Below, piece after piece: positions 20,089-29,572 of a DNA stretch of 64,000 nucleotides; position 1 is the stretch's first letter; every line of letters begins with the position of its first letter. Position numbers and translations under genes: made by a program. The notes below the pieces were generated by a model. The model was not told the DNA's origin, did not search any database, and saw only the letters and a program-made list of their open reading frames with translations. The stretch lies in the NCBI RefSeq assembly GCF_913057115.1, contig NZ_CAJXNN010000001.1:1-64000 (forward strand), given 5' to 3'. The DNA comes from an uncultured Roseovarius sp. GTDB lineage: Bacteria > Pseudomonadota > Alphaproteobacteria > Rhodobacterales > Rhodobacteraceae.

Positions 20089-20430
20089 TTACGCCTTAGC
20101 GATTTGATCCGGCCCGCCAACCGCGACAAGCCGCAAGGTGCCGACCGCGTGGGTAAATCCAAGGCCAAGGCAGAGCGCGGCAAGGCCAAGGGCCAGAAGC
20201 AGGGCCAGCATCGGTTCCATCTGGAACGCGCCCAGAAGCGCCACGATCAGGATGATCCCACCCACGCCGATGGCGGCAAAGCCGGTGGCGATGGTGACCG
20301 AGGCGGTTTTGATCGCCGGGCCGTTCTTTGGACAATCCGCCATCATCGCGCCGATGCGCAGGATCATGCCCGTGAGCACCGCCAGAAGGGACGCGGCACC
20401 GATGAAGTAGATGGATGCGTGAATGAGCAT
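20089..20430 (-). CDS. Small hypothetical membrane protein
   Basis: Three predicted TM segments; same strand as regulator at 20931. Confidence 0.7.
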   Translation of the reverse strand: MLIHASIYFIGAASLLAVLTGMILRIGAMMADCPKNGPAIKTASVTIATGFAAIGVGGIILIVALLGAFQMEPMLALLLALGLAALCLGLGFTHAVGTLRLVAVGGPDQIAKA

Positions 20431-20444
20431 GGTCAGTCTCCTTT

Positions 20445-20906
20445 TTACTCAGGAATTGCATTGGGGGTGATCGGCGCGAGGAACCCGCGCCGGAATTGGG
20501 GGTAGAGCCATCCAAAGGCCAAGCCCCAGAGGAAAGCGAAGACCCCGCCGAAAGCACCGAACATGATGAGCATGTCGTTCACGTCCTGCCGCCCCGGCAG
20601 GATATCTGTCCAAAGCAGGATCGGCAGGGTGGCTGTGTTGACAGCTACAGCCAGAACGCCAATGGGGATCGGCTTGGCCTCATAGCGGCGCAAGTACCAC
20701 AGCAAGGCCGGCGTGCCGCAAATCAGGTAGGCAGGCGCGCCAAAGATCAAGGCGAAGATCGGGACAACAGCCCAGAAGGTGAATATTGTTACCACCAAAG
20801 GCGCACCCAGCAGGGCCAAAACGAAGGCCACCGGATCAATGACATGGCCGGTGCCCTTGAGTTGCGGCCAAAACGGCGATCTGATATTTCCAGTTATTTC
20901 TGTCAT
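20445..20906 (-). CDS. Hypothetical membrane protein
   Basis: Multiple predicted TM segments. Confidence 0.75.
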   Translation of the reverse strand: MTEITGNIRSPFWPQLKGTGHVIDPVAFVLALLGAPLVVTIFTFWAVVPIFALIFGAPAYLICGTPALLWYLRRYEAKPIPIGVLAVAVNTATLPILLWTDILPGRQDVNDMLIMFGAFGGVFAFLWGLAFGWLYPQFRRGFLAPITPNAIPE

Positions 20907-20930
20907 GAGTGAAACTCCTGTCCAAAATTT

Positions 20931-21464
20931 TTACCCGTCACGCCCCTTCGGCAGGAACCGCGCGATCCGCGCGCCCAGTTTCAGAACGCTCAGTTGCACC
21001 CCACGCGGCAGGCGCGACACATCGCGATACCAATCGTCAAACATCTGCATGGTTTCCAGAGTCTCAGCAATGCGCGCCTTGATCTTGGGGGGCGTGTCAT
21101 CTTCCTCGGCCTCTTCGGCGACCCGATGCAGGGCGGACAGTGTCGGCGCGTATTCGCGTTCGCGCCGCCCTTCGACCACCGCGTTCACCAGATCGAACAT
21201 ATCGCGGATCGAGGTGAAGTGATCACGCCGGTCGCCCAACTGTCGGCTGGAACTGACCAGCTTCCAAGCCTGCAATTCCTTGAGACCGTTCGAGACATTG
21301 GAGCGCGCAAGGCCCAAGGTTTCGCTGATCTCTTCTGCGGTCAGCGGCTCTGGCGCGATGTGCAACAGCGCGTGGATCTGCGCGACCGAGCGGTTGACCC
21401 CCCATTTCGCGCCCATATCCCCCCAGTGAAGGATGAAATCCTGCATGGCTTGGGTCAGGTGCAT
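20931..21464 (-). CDS. GbsR/MarR family transcriptional regulator
   Basis: Winged HTH (PLTAEEISETLGLARSNVSNGLKELQAWKLV) typical of GbsR group. Confidence 0.88.
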   Translation of the reverse strand: MHLTQAMQDFILHWGDMGAKWGVNRSVAQIHALLHIAPEPLTAEEISETLGLARSNVSNGLKELQAWKLVSSSRQLGDRRDHFTSIRDMFDLVNAVVEGRREREYAPTLSALHRVAEEAEEDDTPPKIKARIAETLETMQMFDDWYRDVSRLPRGVQLSVLKLGARIARFLPKGRDG

Positions 21465-21480
21465 TCTCGTGACTCCGCTA

Positions 21481-21500
21481 ATTTCTGTATAGACAGAAAT
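21481..21500. promoter_or_regulatory. Candidate operator of the GbsR/MarR regulator
   Basis: ATTTCTG-TATAGA-CAGAAAT perfect 7-bp dyad, 17 bp upstream of the start codon. Confidence 0.5.
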
Positions 21501-21519
21501 ATCAGAAATGCGCGCAAAG

Positions 21520-21783
21520 TCAAGCCGTATCCGGAATGAACGCCAAAACGAAGGCCACCACCTTGGCCTCGGGCATCTCGCAGGGTTTCAGGCGCGCGCC
21601 TGTCTGCAAGTCATAAAGGTTCATGCTGATGTAATCTGCGCCGCCCAACTCGCGGGCGACCAACTCGTGACTGCGGCCACCCGCATAGGTTCGGCGCGTC
21701 ACCTGATAGCGCCGCCCGTGGGCCTGCCCTGTAAAGGCCCCCAAGGGCAGCGCGTGAAAGGCCTTTAGAAAGGCATCATTCAC
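21520..21783 (-). CDS. Hypothetical protein
   Basis: Short ORF overlapping plsY start by 4 bp. Confidence 0.7.
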   Translation of the reverse strand: MNDAFLKAFHALPLGAFTGQAHGRRYQVTRRTYAGGRSHELVARELGGADYISMNLYDLQTGARLKPCEMPEAKVVAFVLAFIPDTA

Positions 21784-22385
21784 TTTTTGCCGATCTTCGG
21801 CTCGGTCCCGGCGCGCAGGCGGGCGATGTTTTCACGGTGCCGCCAAAAGACCAGCAGGGTCAGCAAAGCACTAAGCAGGAAAATCGCCCCCGGCCCGATG
21901 AAGGCCACCCAGAAGGTCGAGGAGGCCGCCGCGACAATGGCTGAAAGCGAGGAAATTCGCGAAATCGCCGCCGTGACCAGCCATGCCAGGCAACACAGCG
22001 CGCCCACCGGAAAGGCCAGCGCCAGCATCAACCCAAGGAAGGTGGCCACGCCCTTGCCGCCCTTGAAGCCCAGCCAGACGGGGTAGCAATGCCCCAAGAA
22101 CGCCATCAGTCCCGCCAGTTGCGCGGCATCTTCCCCCGCCAAGGCCCGCGCCAAAAGCACCGCAACGGCGCCCTTACCGCCATCAAGGATCAGCGTGCCC
22201 AGCGCGGCGGCCTTGTTGCCCGTGCGCAAAACATTGGTCGCCCCGATATTGCCCGAGCCGATCTCGCGCAGGTTGCCAAGGTTCATCAGCTTGGCAAGCA
22301 CCATGCCAAAAGGGATCGACCCCATCACATAGCCGATCACGGCCCAGAGGATCAGGATGGTGGCGGTCGACTCGATCACAGGCAT
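21780..22385 (-). CDS. plsY: Acyl-phosphate glycerol-3-phosphate acyltransferase
   Basis: GSIPFGMVLAK, GSGNIGATNVLR, GHCYPVWLGFKGGKGVAT. Confidence 0.95.
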   Translation of the reverse strand: MPVIESTATILILWAVIGYVMGSIPFGMVLAKLMNLGNLREIGSGNIGATNVLRTGNKAAALGTLILDGGKGAVAVLLARALAGEDAAQLAGLMAFLGHCYPVWLGFKGGKGVATFLGLMLALAFPVGALCCLAWLVTAAISRISSLSAIVAAASSTFWVAFIGPGAIFLLSALLTLLVFWRHRENIARLRAGTEPKIGKK

Positions 22386-23663
22386 TTATTCGGCCTCGTA
22401 AACTTGGGCACCGCCCACATAGGTGGCCAGCACACGGCCCTGCATGCGTTGGCCATCAAAGGGGGTATTCTTGGATTTTGAGCGTAGAGTGGCGCGATCC
22501 ATGACAAAGGGCTTGTCTGGATCAAAGAGCACCAGATCGGCAGGCGCGCCTTCGGCCAGCCGCCCACCGGGCAGCCCGAGGCGTTTGGCCGGATTCAAAG
22601 CCATCGCACGGAACAGCGTCGGCATGTCCAGATCCCCCGCATGGTAAAGCCGCATCGCCGCTGGCAACAGGGTTTCCAGCGCCACCGCGCCGCTGGCCGC
22701 TTCTTCGAACGGCAAGCGTTTGCTTTCCTCGTCCTGCGGGGTGTGCATGGAACTCAGCGTATCAATCAGCCCGGTGCGCAGCGCCTCGACCACAGCCTGC
22801 CGGTCTTCTTCGGACCGCAGCGGCGGCTTGACCTTGAAGAAGGTCCGGTAATCGGCCACGTCCAATTCGTTCAGCGTCAGGTGATGGATGCTTGTCCCGG
22901 CGGTGATGTCCAGCCCGTTGCGCTTGGCCCGTTCCAAGGCGGGCAAGGCGCGGGCGGTGGTGATCTGATCGGCGTGATAGCGCGCGCCGGTCATTTCCAG
23001 CAGGGCGATATCCCGGTCGATCCCCATCCGCTCGGCCATGGGCGACACGGCGGGAATACCGCGCAGCGAGGCAAACTTGCCACTGGTCGCGGCCGCCCCT
23101 GCAGATAGCCCCGGCTCCTGCGGGTGGGCAATGACCAAGGCCCCAAGCCCGCGCGCATAGGTCAGCGCCCGTTGAAAGACCTTGGTATTGCTGATGACGT
23201 TGTCGCAATCGGTAAAGGCCACCGCGCCTGCATCCATCAAGAAGCCGATCTCGGTCATCTCGCGCCCTTCGCGGCCCTTGGTCAGCGCCGCCATGGGCCG
23301 CACGTTCACCGGCCCGGCCGCATTGGCCCGGCGCCCCACGAATTCCAGGGTTTCAGGGCTGTCAATCGAGGGCAGGGTATCGGGCCGGGTGACCATGGTG
23401 GTCACGCCACCCGCCGCCGCCGCCAAACCCGCCGAGCGATAGCTTTCCTTGTGCCGCTCGCCCGGCTCACAAACCTTCACGCCGATATCGACGATGCCCG
23501 GCGCAAGGCATTTGCCGCCACAGTCTACCGTCGCATCGGCCTTGGGGGCCTCGCCCGCACCCGTAGCCTTGATCGCGCCCCCCTCGATCAAAAGCCAACC
23601 GGGCGCGTCGGTGCCTGCCTCGGGGTCGATCAACCGGGCATTGGTGAAAAGGGTTGTGGTCAT
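22386..23663 (-). CDS. pyrC: Dihydroorotase
   Basis: Amidohydrolase fold; GGVTTMVTRPDT, SIHHLTLNE; operon with pyrB. Confidence 0.93.
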   Translation of the reverse strand: MTTTLFTNARLIDPEAGTDAPGWLLIEGGAIKATGAGEAPKADATVDCGGKCLAPGIVDIGVKVCEPGERHKESYRSAGLAAAAGGVTTMVTRPDTLPSIDSPETLEFVGRRANAAGPVNVRPMAALTKGREGREMTEIGFLMDAGAVAFTDCDNVISNTKVFQRALTYARGLGALVIAHPQEPGLSAGAAATSGKFASLRGIPAVSPMAERMGIDRDIALLEMTGARYHADQITTARALPALERAKRNGLDITAGTSIHHLTLNELDVADYRTFFKVKPPLRSEEDRQAVVEALRTGLIDTLSSMHTPQDEESKRLPFEEAASGAVALETLLPAAMRLYHAGDLDMPTLFRAMALNPAKRLGLPGGRLAEGAPADLVLFDPDKPFVMDRATLRSKSKNTPFDGQRMQGRVLATYVGGAQVYEAE

Positions 23664-24112
23664 CCCGTCGCTCTCCCCATCTGGGCCTCGATCCGGGCCT
23701 TGGTTTGGGCCGGGTCGGATTGGAACTTCAAAAGGTGCTTGTCGCCGCCCATGGTGACGATCTGCACCGCCGAGCCCAATGTTCGGACCTTGTCGATCTC
23801 ACTCAGACGCGCGGCGCGGGTCTGCGGCCCCAAAACCCGCCGATTGGTCAAATCCCAGCGCACGTTCAACTCGTCCGAGGCGACATACCACGCGCGCAGG
23901 CCCACGGCAGCCAAACCGCCCACGCCGCCCGTCCAGACATGCGGGTTGCCGATCATCCATAGAATCGCCATGCCCGCACCCATGGCCACCACGGCCAGCC
24001 AGACATGCGCCCAAAGGTAGGCCTGCTTGTCGGGGTAGAAACTTTCGATCACCTGCTCCCCCTCACCCAAGGGCGTCGTGGGCACCAGCGAATGAACCGA
24101 CGATTCCATCAT
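23660..24112 (-). CDS. Hypothetical membrane protein (bPH2-like)
   Basis: Two TM then WDLTNRRVLGPQTRAARLSEIDKVRTLGSAVQIVTMGG. Confidence 0.7.
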   Translation of the reverse strand: MMESSVHSLVPTTPLGEGEQVIESFYPDKQAYLWAHVWLAVVAMGAGMAILWMIGNPHVWTGGVGGLAAVGLRAWYVASDELNVRWDLTNRRVLGPQTRAARLSEIDKVRTLGSAVQIVTMGGDKHLLKFQSDPAQTKARIEAQMGRATG

Positions 24113-24648
24113 GCGGCCACCCAGACAATCAGCGCCACCAGAGCGAACAAGACCAAAAGCGCAATGCTCGCCACCCGGCCTGACATTGCCGCGTCACTGG
24201 GTGGGGTTTTGCCACCTGTGGTGCCCCTGGCGCTTTCCGAGGGCAGTGGCTTGAAACTCACCGGGGCGCGTTCCTCGGTATAGGTGCCGACCCAACGCAG
24301 GGGGGGCTTCGGCGTCAGGGTCGCGGCATGCCCGCCAAAGGCACTGGAGAGCAGCACCAGAACCGTTCCGCTGAGCGCTTCAAGCCGGGCGCGATCCTCC
24401 TCGACCTCGGCCTCCGACACACCAAGACCATCGACCATATACCCGGCAAGGCCCACACCTTCGAGGGTGCTGACCGGGAAAAGCTCCACGAATTCCATGT
24501 TCAAACGGTCCACGCCCAGCGCCTCTTGCAGGGCCGAGGGCACATCCGAGTCATCCGCGAATTCATCCAGTTCAGCCTCCGGCAGGTCGACGGTGAACAG
24601 CCGCACGACCCCGTGCTCGTTCTCCTTGATCTCGAACCGCTCGCTCAT
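24109..24648 (-). CDS. Hypothetical protein with C-terminal TM
   Basis: ATGA-type overlaps with both neighbours in the pyrB-pyrC operon. Confidence 0.75.
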   Translation of the reverse strand: MSERFEIKENEHGVVRLFTVDLPEAELDEFADDSDVPSALQEALGVDRLNMEFVELFPVSTLEGVGLAGYMVDGLGVSEAEVEEDRARLEALSGTVLVLLSSAFGGHAATLTPKPPLRWVGTYTEERAPVSFKPLPSESARGTTGGKTPPSDAAMSGRVASIALLVLFALVALIVWVAA

Positions 24649-25595
24649 GCCAGAACCTCGCGCGGCTTGGCGCGCAGGTTGCGGGCCAGCAAATCCATCG
24701 CCGCCATGCGCACGGCCACACCCATTTCCACCTGTTCCTGAATGACGCTGCGGTTGATGTCGTCAGCGATCTCGCCATCAATCTCGACGCCCCGATTCAT
24801 CGGGCCGGGGTGCATGACGATGGCATCCTCCTTGGCGAAGGCCAGCTTTTCGGCATCCAACCCGTAGCGGAAGTAATATTCGCGTTCCGAGGGGATGAAC
24901 CCGCCGTCCATCCGCTCGCGCTGAAGCCGCAGCATCATCACCACGTCGACATCGCGCAGGCCCTCTTCCATATCATCGTAAACCTCGACGCCAAAGTCCG
25001 CGATCCCCGAGGGCATCAGGGTGGGCGGGCCAATGAGGCGGATACGGTTCTCCATCTTGCCCAGCAAAAGGATGTTCGAGCGTGCCACGCGGCTATGGGC
25101 GATATCGCCGCAAATCGCGATGTTCAGGCGATGCAGCCGCCCCTTTGCCCGCCGAATGGTCAGCGCATCCAGAAGCGCCTGCGTGGGGTGTTCATGCCGC
25201 CCGTCACCGGCGTTCAGAACCGCGCAATTCACCTTTTGCGACAGAAGGTCCACCGCGCCCGAATGCGGGTGCCGCACCACCAGCAAATCGGGGTGCATCG
25301 CATTGAGTGTCATGGCCGTATCAATCAGGGTCTCGCCCTTTTTGATGCTGCTGGCCTGCATGGCCATGTTCATCACATCCGCGCCCAGACGCTTGCCCGC
25401 GATTTCGAAACTGGCCTGCGTGCGGGTGGAGTTCTCAAAGAACATGTTGATCTGCGTGAGGCCCGCCAGCGCATCGGAATGCTTCACATCGCGGCGGTTC
25501 AGATCGACGTATTGATCGGCCAAATCCAAAATGGTGGTGATCTCGGGGGGGCTGAGGGGTTCGATCCCCAGAAGATGGGACTGTGCAAAGGTCAT
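24645..25595 (-). CDS. pyrB: Aspartate carbamoyltransferase catalytic subunit
   Basis: [38 protein letters not shown]; start chosen at [12 protein letters not shown]. Confidence 0.95.
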   Translation of the reverse strand: MTFAQSHLLGIEPLSPPEITTILDLADQYVDLNRRDVKHSDALAGLTQINMFFENSTRTQASFEIAGKRLGADVMNMAMQASSIKKGETLIDTAMTLNAMHPDLLVVRHPHSGAVDLLSQKVNCAVLNAGDGRHEHPTQALLDALTIRRAKGRLHRLNIAICGDIAHSRVARSNILLLGKMENRIRLIGPPTLMPSGIADFGVEVYDDMEEGLRDVDVVMMLRLQRERMDGGFIPSEREYYFRYGLDAEKLAFAKEDAIVMHPGPMNRGVEIDGEIADDINRSVIQEQVEMGVAVRMAAMDLLARNLRAKPREVLA

Positions 25596-25767
25596 CCGCC
25601 GCTCCGTTCCGTGATCCTTCCCGCTTATAGGAAGGGTGGCGGCGCGGGGCAAGGTGGGTGATGGCCGAAGGCATTAGTTCAAAGATGGGCCAGCTTCACT
25701 GAAAACGCTTTGACGCTTTGCTCCTTTTCACTCAACTATAGGCAGCGATAGAAAAGCACACCGAGGG

Positions 25768-27419
25768 TTGTTTATGTCGGAACAAAAGATGTTCAGCGCA
25801 CGTGAGGAGTCAATTCATCAGATATTCAAGGAAAAGCGGTACTCAATACCTTATTATCAAAGGCCCTATTCTTGGCTTAAAGACAACGCGGAGAGCTTGT
25901 GGGACGATCTATTCTCAACATGGCAAGAAGGTGGAATGGACGGTTCTGGGTATTTTCTTGGTAGCGTAGTTTTGGTAAATAATCCGAAATCTGGTCGCGA
26001 CGAGGTGGTCGACGGTCAGCAAAGATTTATCACCCTACAACTTCTACTATGCGCACTTTCTCATAGCCTAAATAGCGCTGACAAACGCAGAAAACTAACC
26101 GGCTATTTCATTTCAGAGGAAGATGAATTTGCCGGAACCAAAGCTGAATTAGTCTTACAGCCTGGCACAAGGTATCAGTCAGCCTATGAGCGCATCCTAA
26201 ACAACCAATCGCCAGAAGAGCACGATACAATCGTCGGGAAGAGATTTCTGGAGAACTATCAGATTTTCCGAAACCATTGCGACGACCTTAATCAAGATGA
26301 AATTGCCGACTTTGGTAAGTTCATTCTACAAAAATCATTTATTGCGGTACTACGTGCCGAGGATCAGCTTCGAGCTCTGAGGATTTTCGCGATCCTAAAT
26401 GACCGAGGCATAGATCTACACCCTGTGGACATTCTCAAAGCAAACATTCTGGAAAGGACAAATCTATCCGAGGACCAGAAAAGCAAGTATGCGGAACACT
26501 GGGAAGAATACGAAGAAGATTTCGAGCGGAAACGCTTTCAAGACCTTATCGGCCACATTCGAATGACTTACATCCGCGCTCGAACCCAAAATCCCTTGCA
26601 CGATGACATTTTAGATAGGCTCAAAACGGCTAAACAATCCGAAGAATTCTTAAAAACCGAGTTGCCAAGCTTTGCCAAGGCATTCGAAGCGCTACACAAC
26701 TCAGAAGATATTGACGTCCGAAACCTTGTTGAAATCGGCAGACGTGCTGGCTTCAAGGACTGGGAAGCACCAGCACTGTTTTTGACAAGAAAAAATCAGA
26801 AGTCTCGAATTACAAACAAATCGTAAGGGAAATTACGGGCATTGTAGTCTTCCTCGCGATCACAAAAGCTCCAGACGGCCAACGTGCAGGGCGGTTTGGC
26901 AAAATGATTGGAGACCTTGAACAAATCCTTCAAAAGAAGAAAAAACTCCAAGAAGTGGACAGCCTAAAAATCAGCAAGGCTGAATGGGCGGCCTTTGAAA
27001 CCGCATTGAAAGGTAACGCATATGGAATCAGAGGCTTACGGGCTGGTCTACTCTGGTTAGAGTGCATCTCAGGCGACGATGATAGATCAGTTGAAAGCTC
27101 TGAAATTACGATTGAGCACGTTTTGCCAAGAGCTGTTGGCACGGAAGATTTCTGGCTTGATCGGTTCTCCGAGCAATTATGGAAAGAACATTCGAACCGG
27201 CTAGGAAATCTTCTACTCGTTTCAGGACGCTCTAACACGAAAATGGCGAGAAAGCCGTTCAAAGAGAAAATGAAATACGTCGAGCAAAAGGGAGGTAGCT
27301 CTTGGATATGGACCCAAGATGCTTTGCAAAGAGAAGACTGGACAATGGAAGATATTGAGGAGCGCGAGCAAGCGATGCTATCGCGCTTTAAAAAGCGCCT
27401 CAATATCACCGAAGACTAG
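25768..27419 (+). pseudogene. DUF262 + DUF1524 (GmrSD-like) protein, reading frame broken near 26790-26796 (mutation, sequence error or programmed -1 shift)
   Basis: ORF1 25768-26826: IPYYQRPYSWL, VVDGQQRFITLQLL (DUF262); ORF2 to 27419: IEHVLPRAVG...NRLGNLLLVSGRSNTKMARKPFKEK (HNH/DUF1524). Frame 0 is open directly after the A6 run. Confidence 0.85.
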
Positions 27420-27442
27420 TTCAAAAGACTGGGCAAACTGCA

Positions 27443-27481
27443 CCGACGCGATACCGACAGAATACCGACGTTTTACCGACG
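27443..27481. repeat. Four ACCGAC motifs at exact 11-bp period
   Basis: ACCGAC at 27443, 27454, 27465, 27476. Confidence 0.75.
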
Positions 27482-27545
27482 TGGGTTTTTTGCGGTCTTT
27501 CAGGCCCTTTCCCCTCCCCCCTCACAGGGCTACCTTAAGGGCGAA

Positions 27546-28322
27546 ATGGAATCGGCTTTGGATTTTCACACCGCAAAGGCGCTGCTGGATTGGCAGATCG
27601 AACTCGGCGCGACCGAGGCGATTTGCGATGCCCCGGTCAACCGCTACGAGGTGCCGGAAAAACAGGCCAAACCAACCCCCGCAGCGGCCCCTGCGCCGGT
27701 GGTTGAGGAAAAAACCGATTCTGTGGCCGAGGCCAAGGCAGCGGCGAAATCCTGCAATGATCTCAATGCCTTGCGCGCGGCCATGGCCGCGTTTGAGCAC
27801 TGCGAATTGAAGCGCGGCGCGCGCAATCTGGTCTTTGCCGATGGCACCCCGCAGGCCCGCGTGATGATCATTGGCGAGGCCCCGGGCCGAGATGAGGATC
27901 GCGAGGGGCGGCCCTTTGTTGGCCGGGCCGGGCAATTGCTGGATCGGATGTTGGCGGCGATTGATCTGGGCCGCGAGGCGCAAGCCATTGAAAACGCTGT
28001 CTATATCACCAACGTCCTGCCGTGGCGACCGCCCCAGAACCGCGACCCCAAGCCCGAAGAAATCGCCATGCTGCTGCCGTTTCTACAGCGGCATGTGGAG
28101 CTGATTGATCCGCAAGTCATTGTTTTGATGGGCAATATCAGTTGTCAGGCGGGGCTTGGGCGGCGCGGCATCACCCGTCTGCGCGGCAACTGGGCCGAGG
28201 CCTATGGCCGCCCCGCCCTGCCGATGTTCCACCCCGCCTACCTTCTGCGCAACCCACACGCCAAGCGTGAGGCTTGGGCCGACCTGCTTGAACTAAAGGC
28301 GCGGCTTGGGGCAAGCCAATGA
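27546..28322 (+). CDS. Uracil-DNA glycosylase (family 4-like)
   Basis: MIIGEAPGRDEDREGRPFVGRAGQLLDRML; NVLPWRPPQNRDP; MFHPAYLLRNP. Confidence 0.92.
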   Translation: MESALDFHTAKALLDWQIELGATEAICDAPVNRYEVPEKQAKPTPAAAPAPVVEEKTDSVAEAKAAAKSCNDLNALRAAMAAFEHCELKRGARNLVFADGTPQARVMIIGEAPGRDEDREGRPFVGRAGQLLDRMLAAIDLGREAQAIENAVYITNVLPWRPPQNRDPKPEEIAMLLPFLQRHVELIDPQVIVLMGNISCQAGLGRRGITRLRGNWAEAYGRPALPMFHPAYLLRNPHAKREAWADLLELKARLGASQ

Positions 28323-28918
28323 AAATACTGGCGTTTTCCGATCTGCACCATTCCGCCTCTCGTGCCGAAATTCTGGTCGAGGCCGCGCAAGAGGCCGATC
28401 TTGTCATCGGCGCCGGGGATTTCTGTAACGCCCGCCGCGGCCTGCCCGAGGCTATGGCCCTGCTCGATGGCATCACCGCGCCGATGGTGGTGGTGCCGGG
28501 CAATGCCGAAAGCGATAAGGAACTTAAAAAAGCTGCGCGCAAAGGCATCCACGTCTTGCATGGTGAAGCCTGTGACATCGGTGGTCTGCGCCTTTTTGGT
28601 GTGGGATATGGCGTACCGCCGACGCCTTTTGGCGCGTGGTCGTGCGATATGTCAGAAGCAGACGCCGAGAGCCTGCTAAACCGTTGCAAGGGCGTGGATA
28701 TTCTGATCACCCATTCGCCGCCCAAGGGTGTTGCAGATGTGACATCGCAGGGGATTTCGGTCGGCTCCACCGCCATCCGCGCGGCCATCGAGACCCTGCA
28801 ACCGCAACTGGCCCTTTGTGGCCATATCCACGACAGTTGGGGCCAAACCGGCCAGATTGGCGCGACCCAAGTGGTCAACCTTGGCCCCACGCCAAATTGG
28901 TTCAAGATCGACGCATAA
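28319..28918 (+). CDS. Metallophosphoesterase
   Basis: FSDLHHS, GAGDFCN, VPGNAES, CGHIHDSWG. Confidence 0.9.
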   Translation: MKILAFSDLHHSASRAEILVEAAQEADLVIGAGDFCNARRGLPEAMALLDGITAPMVVVPGNAESDKELKKAARKGIHVLHGEACDIGGLRLFGVGYGVPPTPFGAWSCDMSEADAESLLNRCKGVDILITHSPPKGVADVTSQGISVGSTAIRAAIETLQPQLALCGHIHDSWGQTGQIGATQVVNLGPTPNWFKIDA

Positions 28919-28933
28919 AGGATAAATTTAGGC

Positions 28934-29476
28934 ATGAGCCGTATCGACGAGAGCAAAGACTTCATCCCTGTTCGTATCGCCATCCTCACGGTCAGCGATA
29001 GCCGCGATATCTCCGAGGACCGCTCGGGCGAGGCTCTGGTCACCCGGATCGAAGCGGCGGGTCATATCCTTGCCGATCGGATGATCGTGCGCGACGAGCG
29101 CGACCAGATCGCCGATCAGTTGCGCGAATGGGTCGCTTCGGATGATGTCGATGTCGTGATCTCGACCGGCGGCACGGGCTTGACCGGGCGCGACGTGACG
29201 GTTGAGGCGCATCGTGATGTTTATGAAAAGGAAATCGACGCCTTCGGCACGATTTTCACCATGGTTTCGATGCAGAAGATCGGCACAAGCGCGGTACAAT
29301 CCCGCGCAACCGGGGGCGTTGCGGGCGGCACTTACCTGTTTGCCCTGCCCGGCAGCCCGGGGGCCTGCAAGGATGCATGGGACGAGATTCTCAAGTGGCA
29401 GTTGGACTACCGGCACCTGCCCTGCAATTTCGTGGAAATCATGCCCCGGCTGGACGAGCATCAGCGACGGAAATAG
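28934..29476 (+). CDS. moaB: Molybdenum cofactor biosynthesis protein B
   Basis: ILTVSDSRDISEDRSGEAL, STGGTGLTGRDVT, ALPGSPGACKDAWDEIL. Confidence 0.93.
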   Translation: MSRIDESKDFIPVRIAILTVSDSRDISEDRSGEALVTRIEAAGHILADRMIVRDERDQIADQLREWVASDDVDVVISTGGTGLTGRDVTVEAHRDVYEKEIDAFGTIFTMVSMQKIGTSAVQSRATGGVAGGTYLFALPGSPGACKDAWDEILKWQLDYRHLPCNFVEIMPRLDEHQRRK

Positions 29477-29572
29477 CGACCCGCCGCGTTGAACCTCCGG
29501 CGCTTGGCTTTTTCCGCCCGACGCTTACATTTAACCATCGGGCCCTTGGGCCAAGCAAAGGACACGGTGTGC

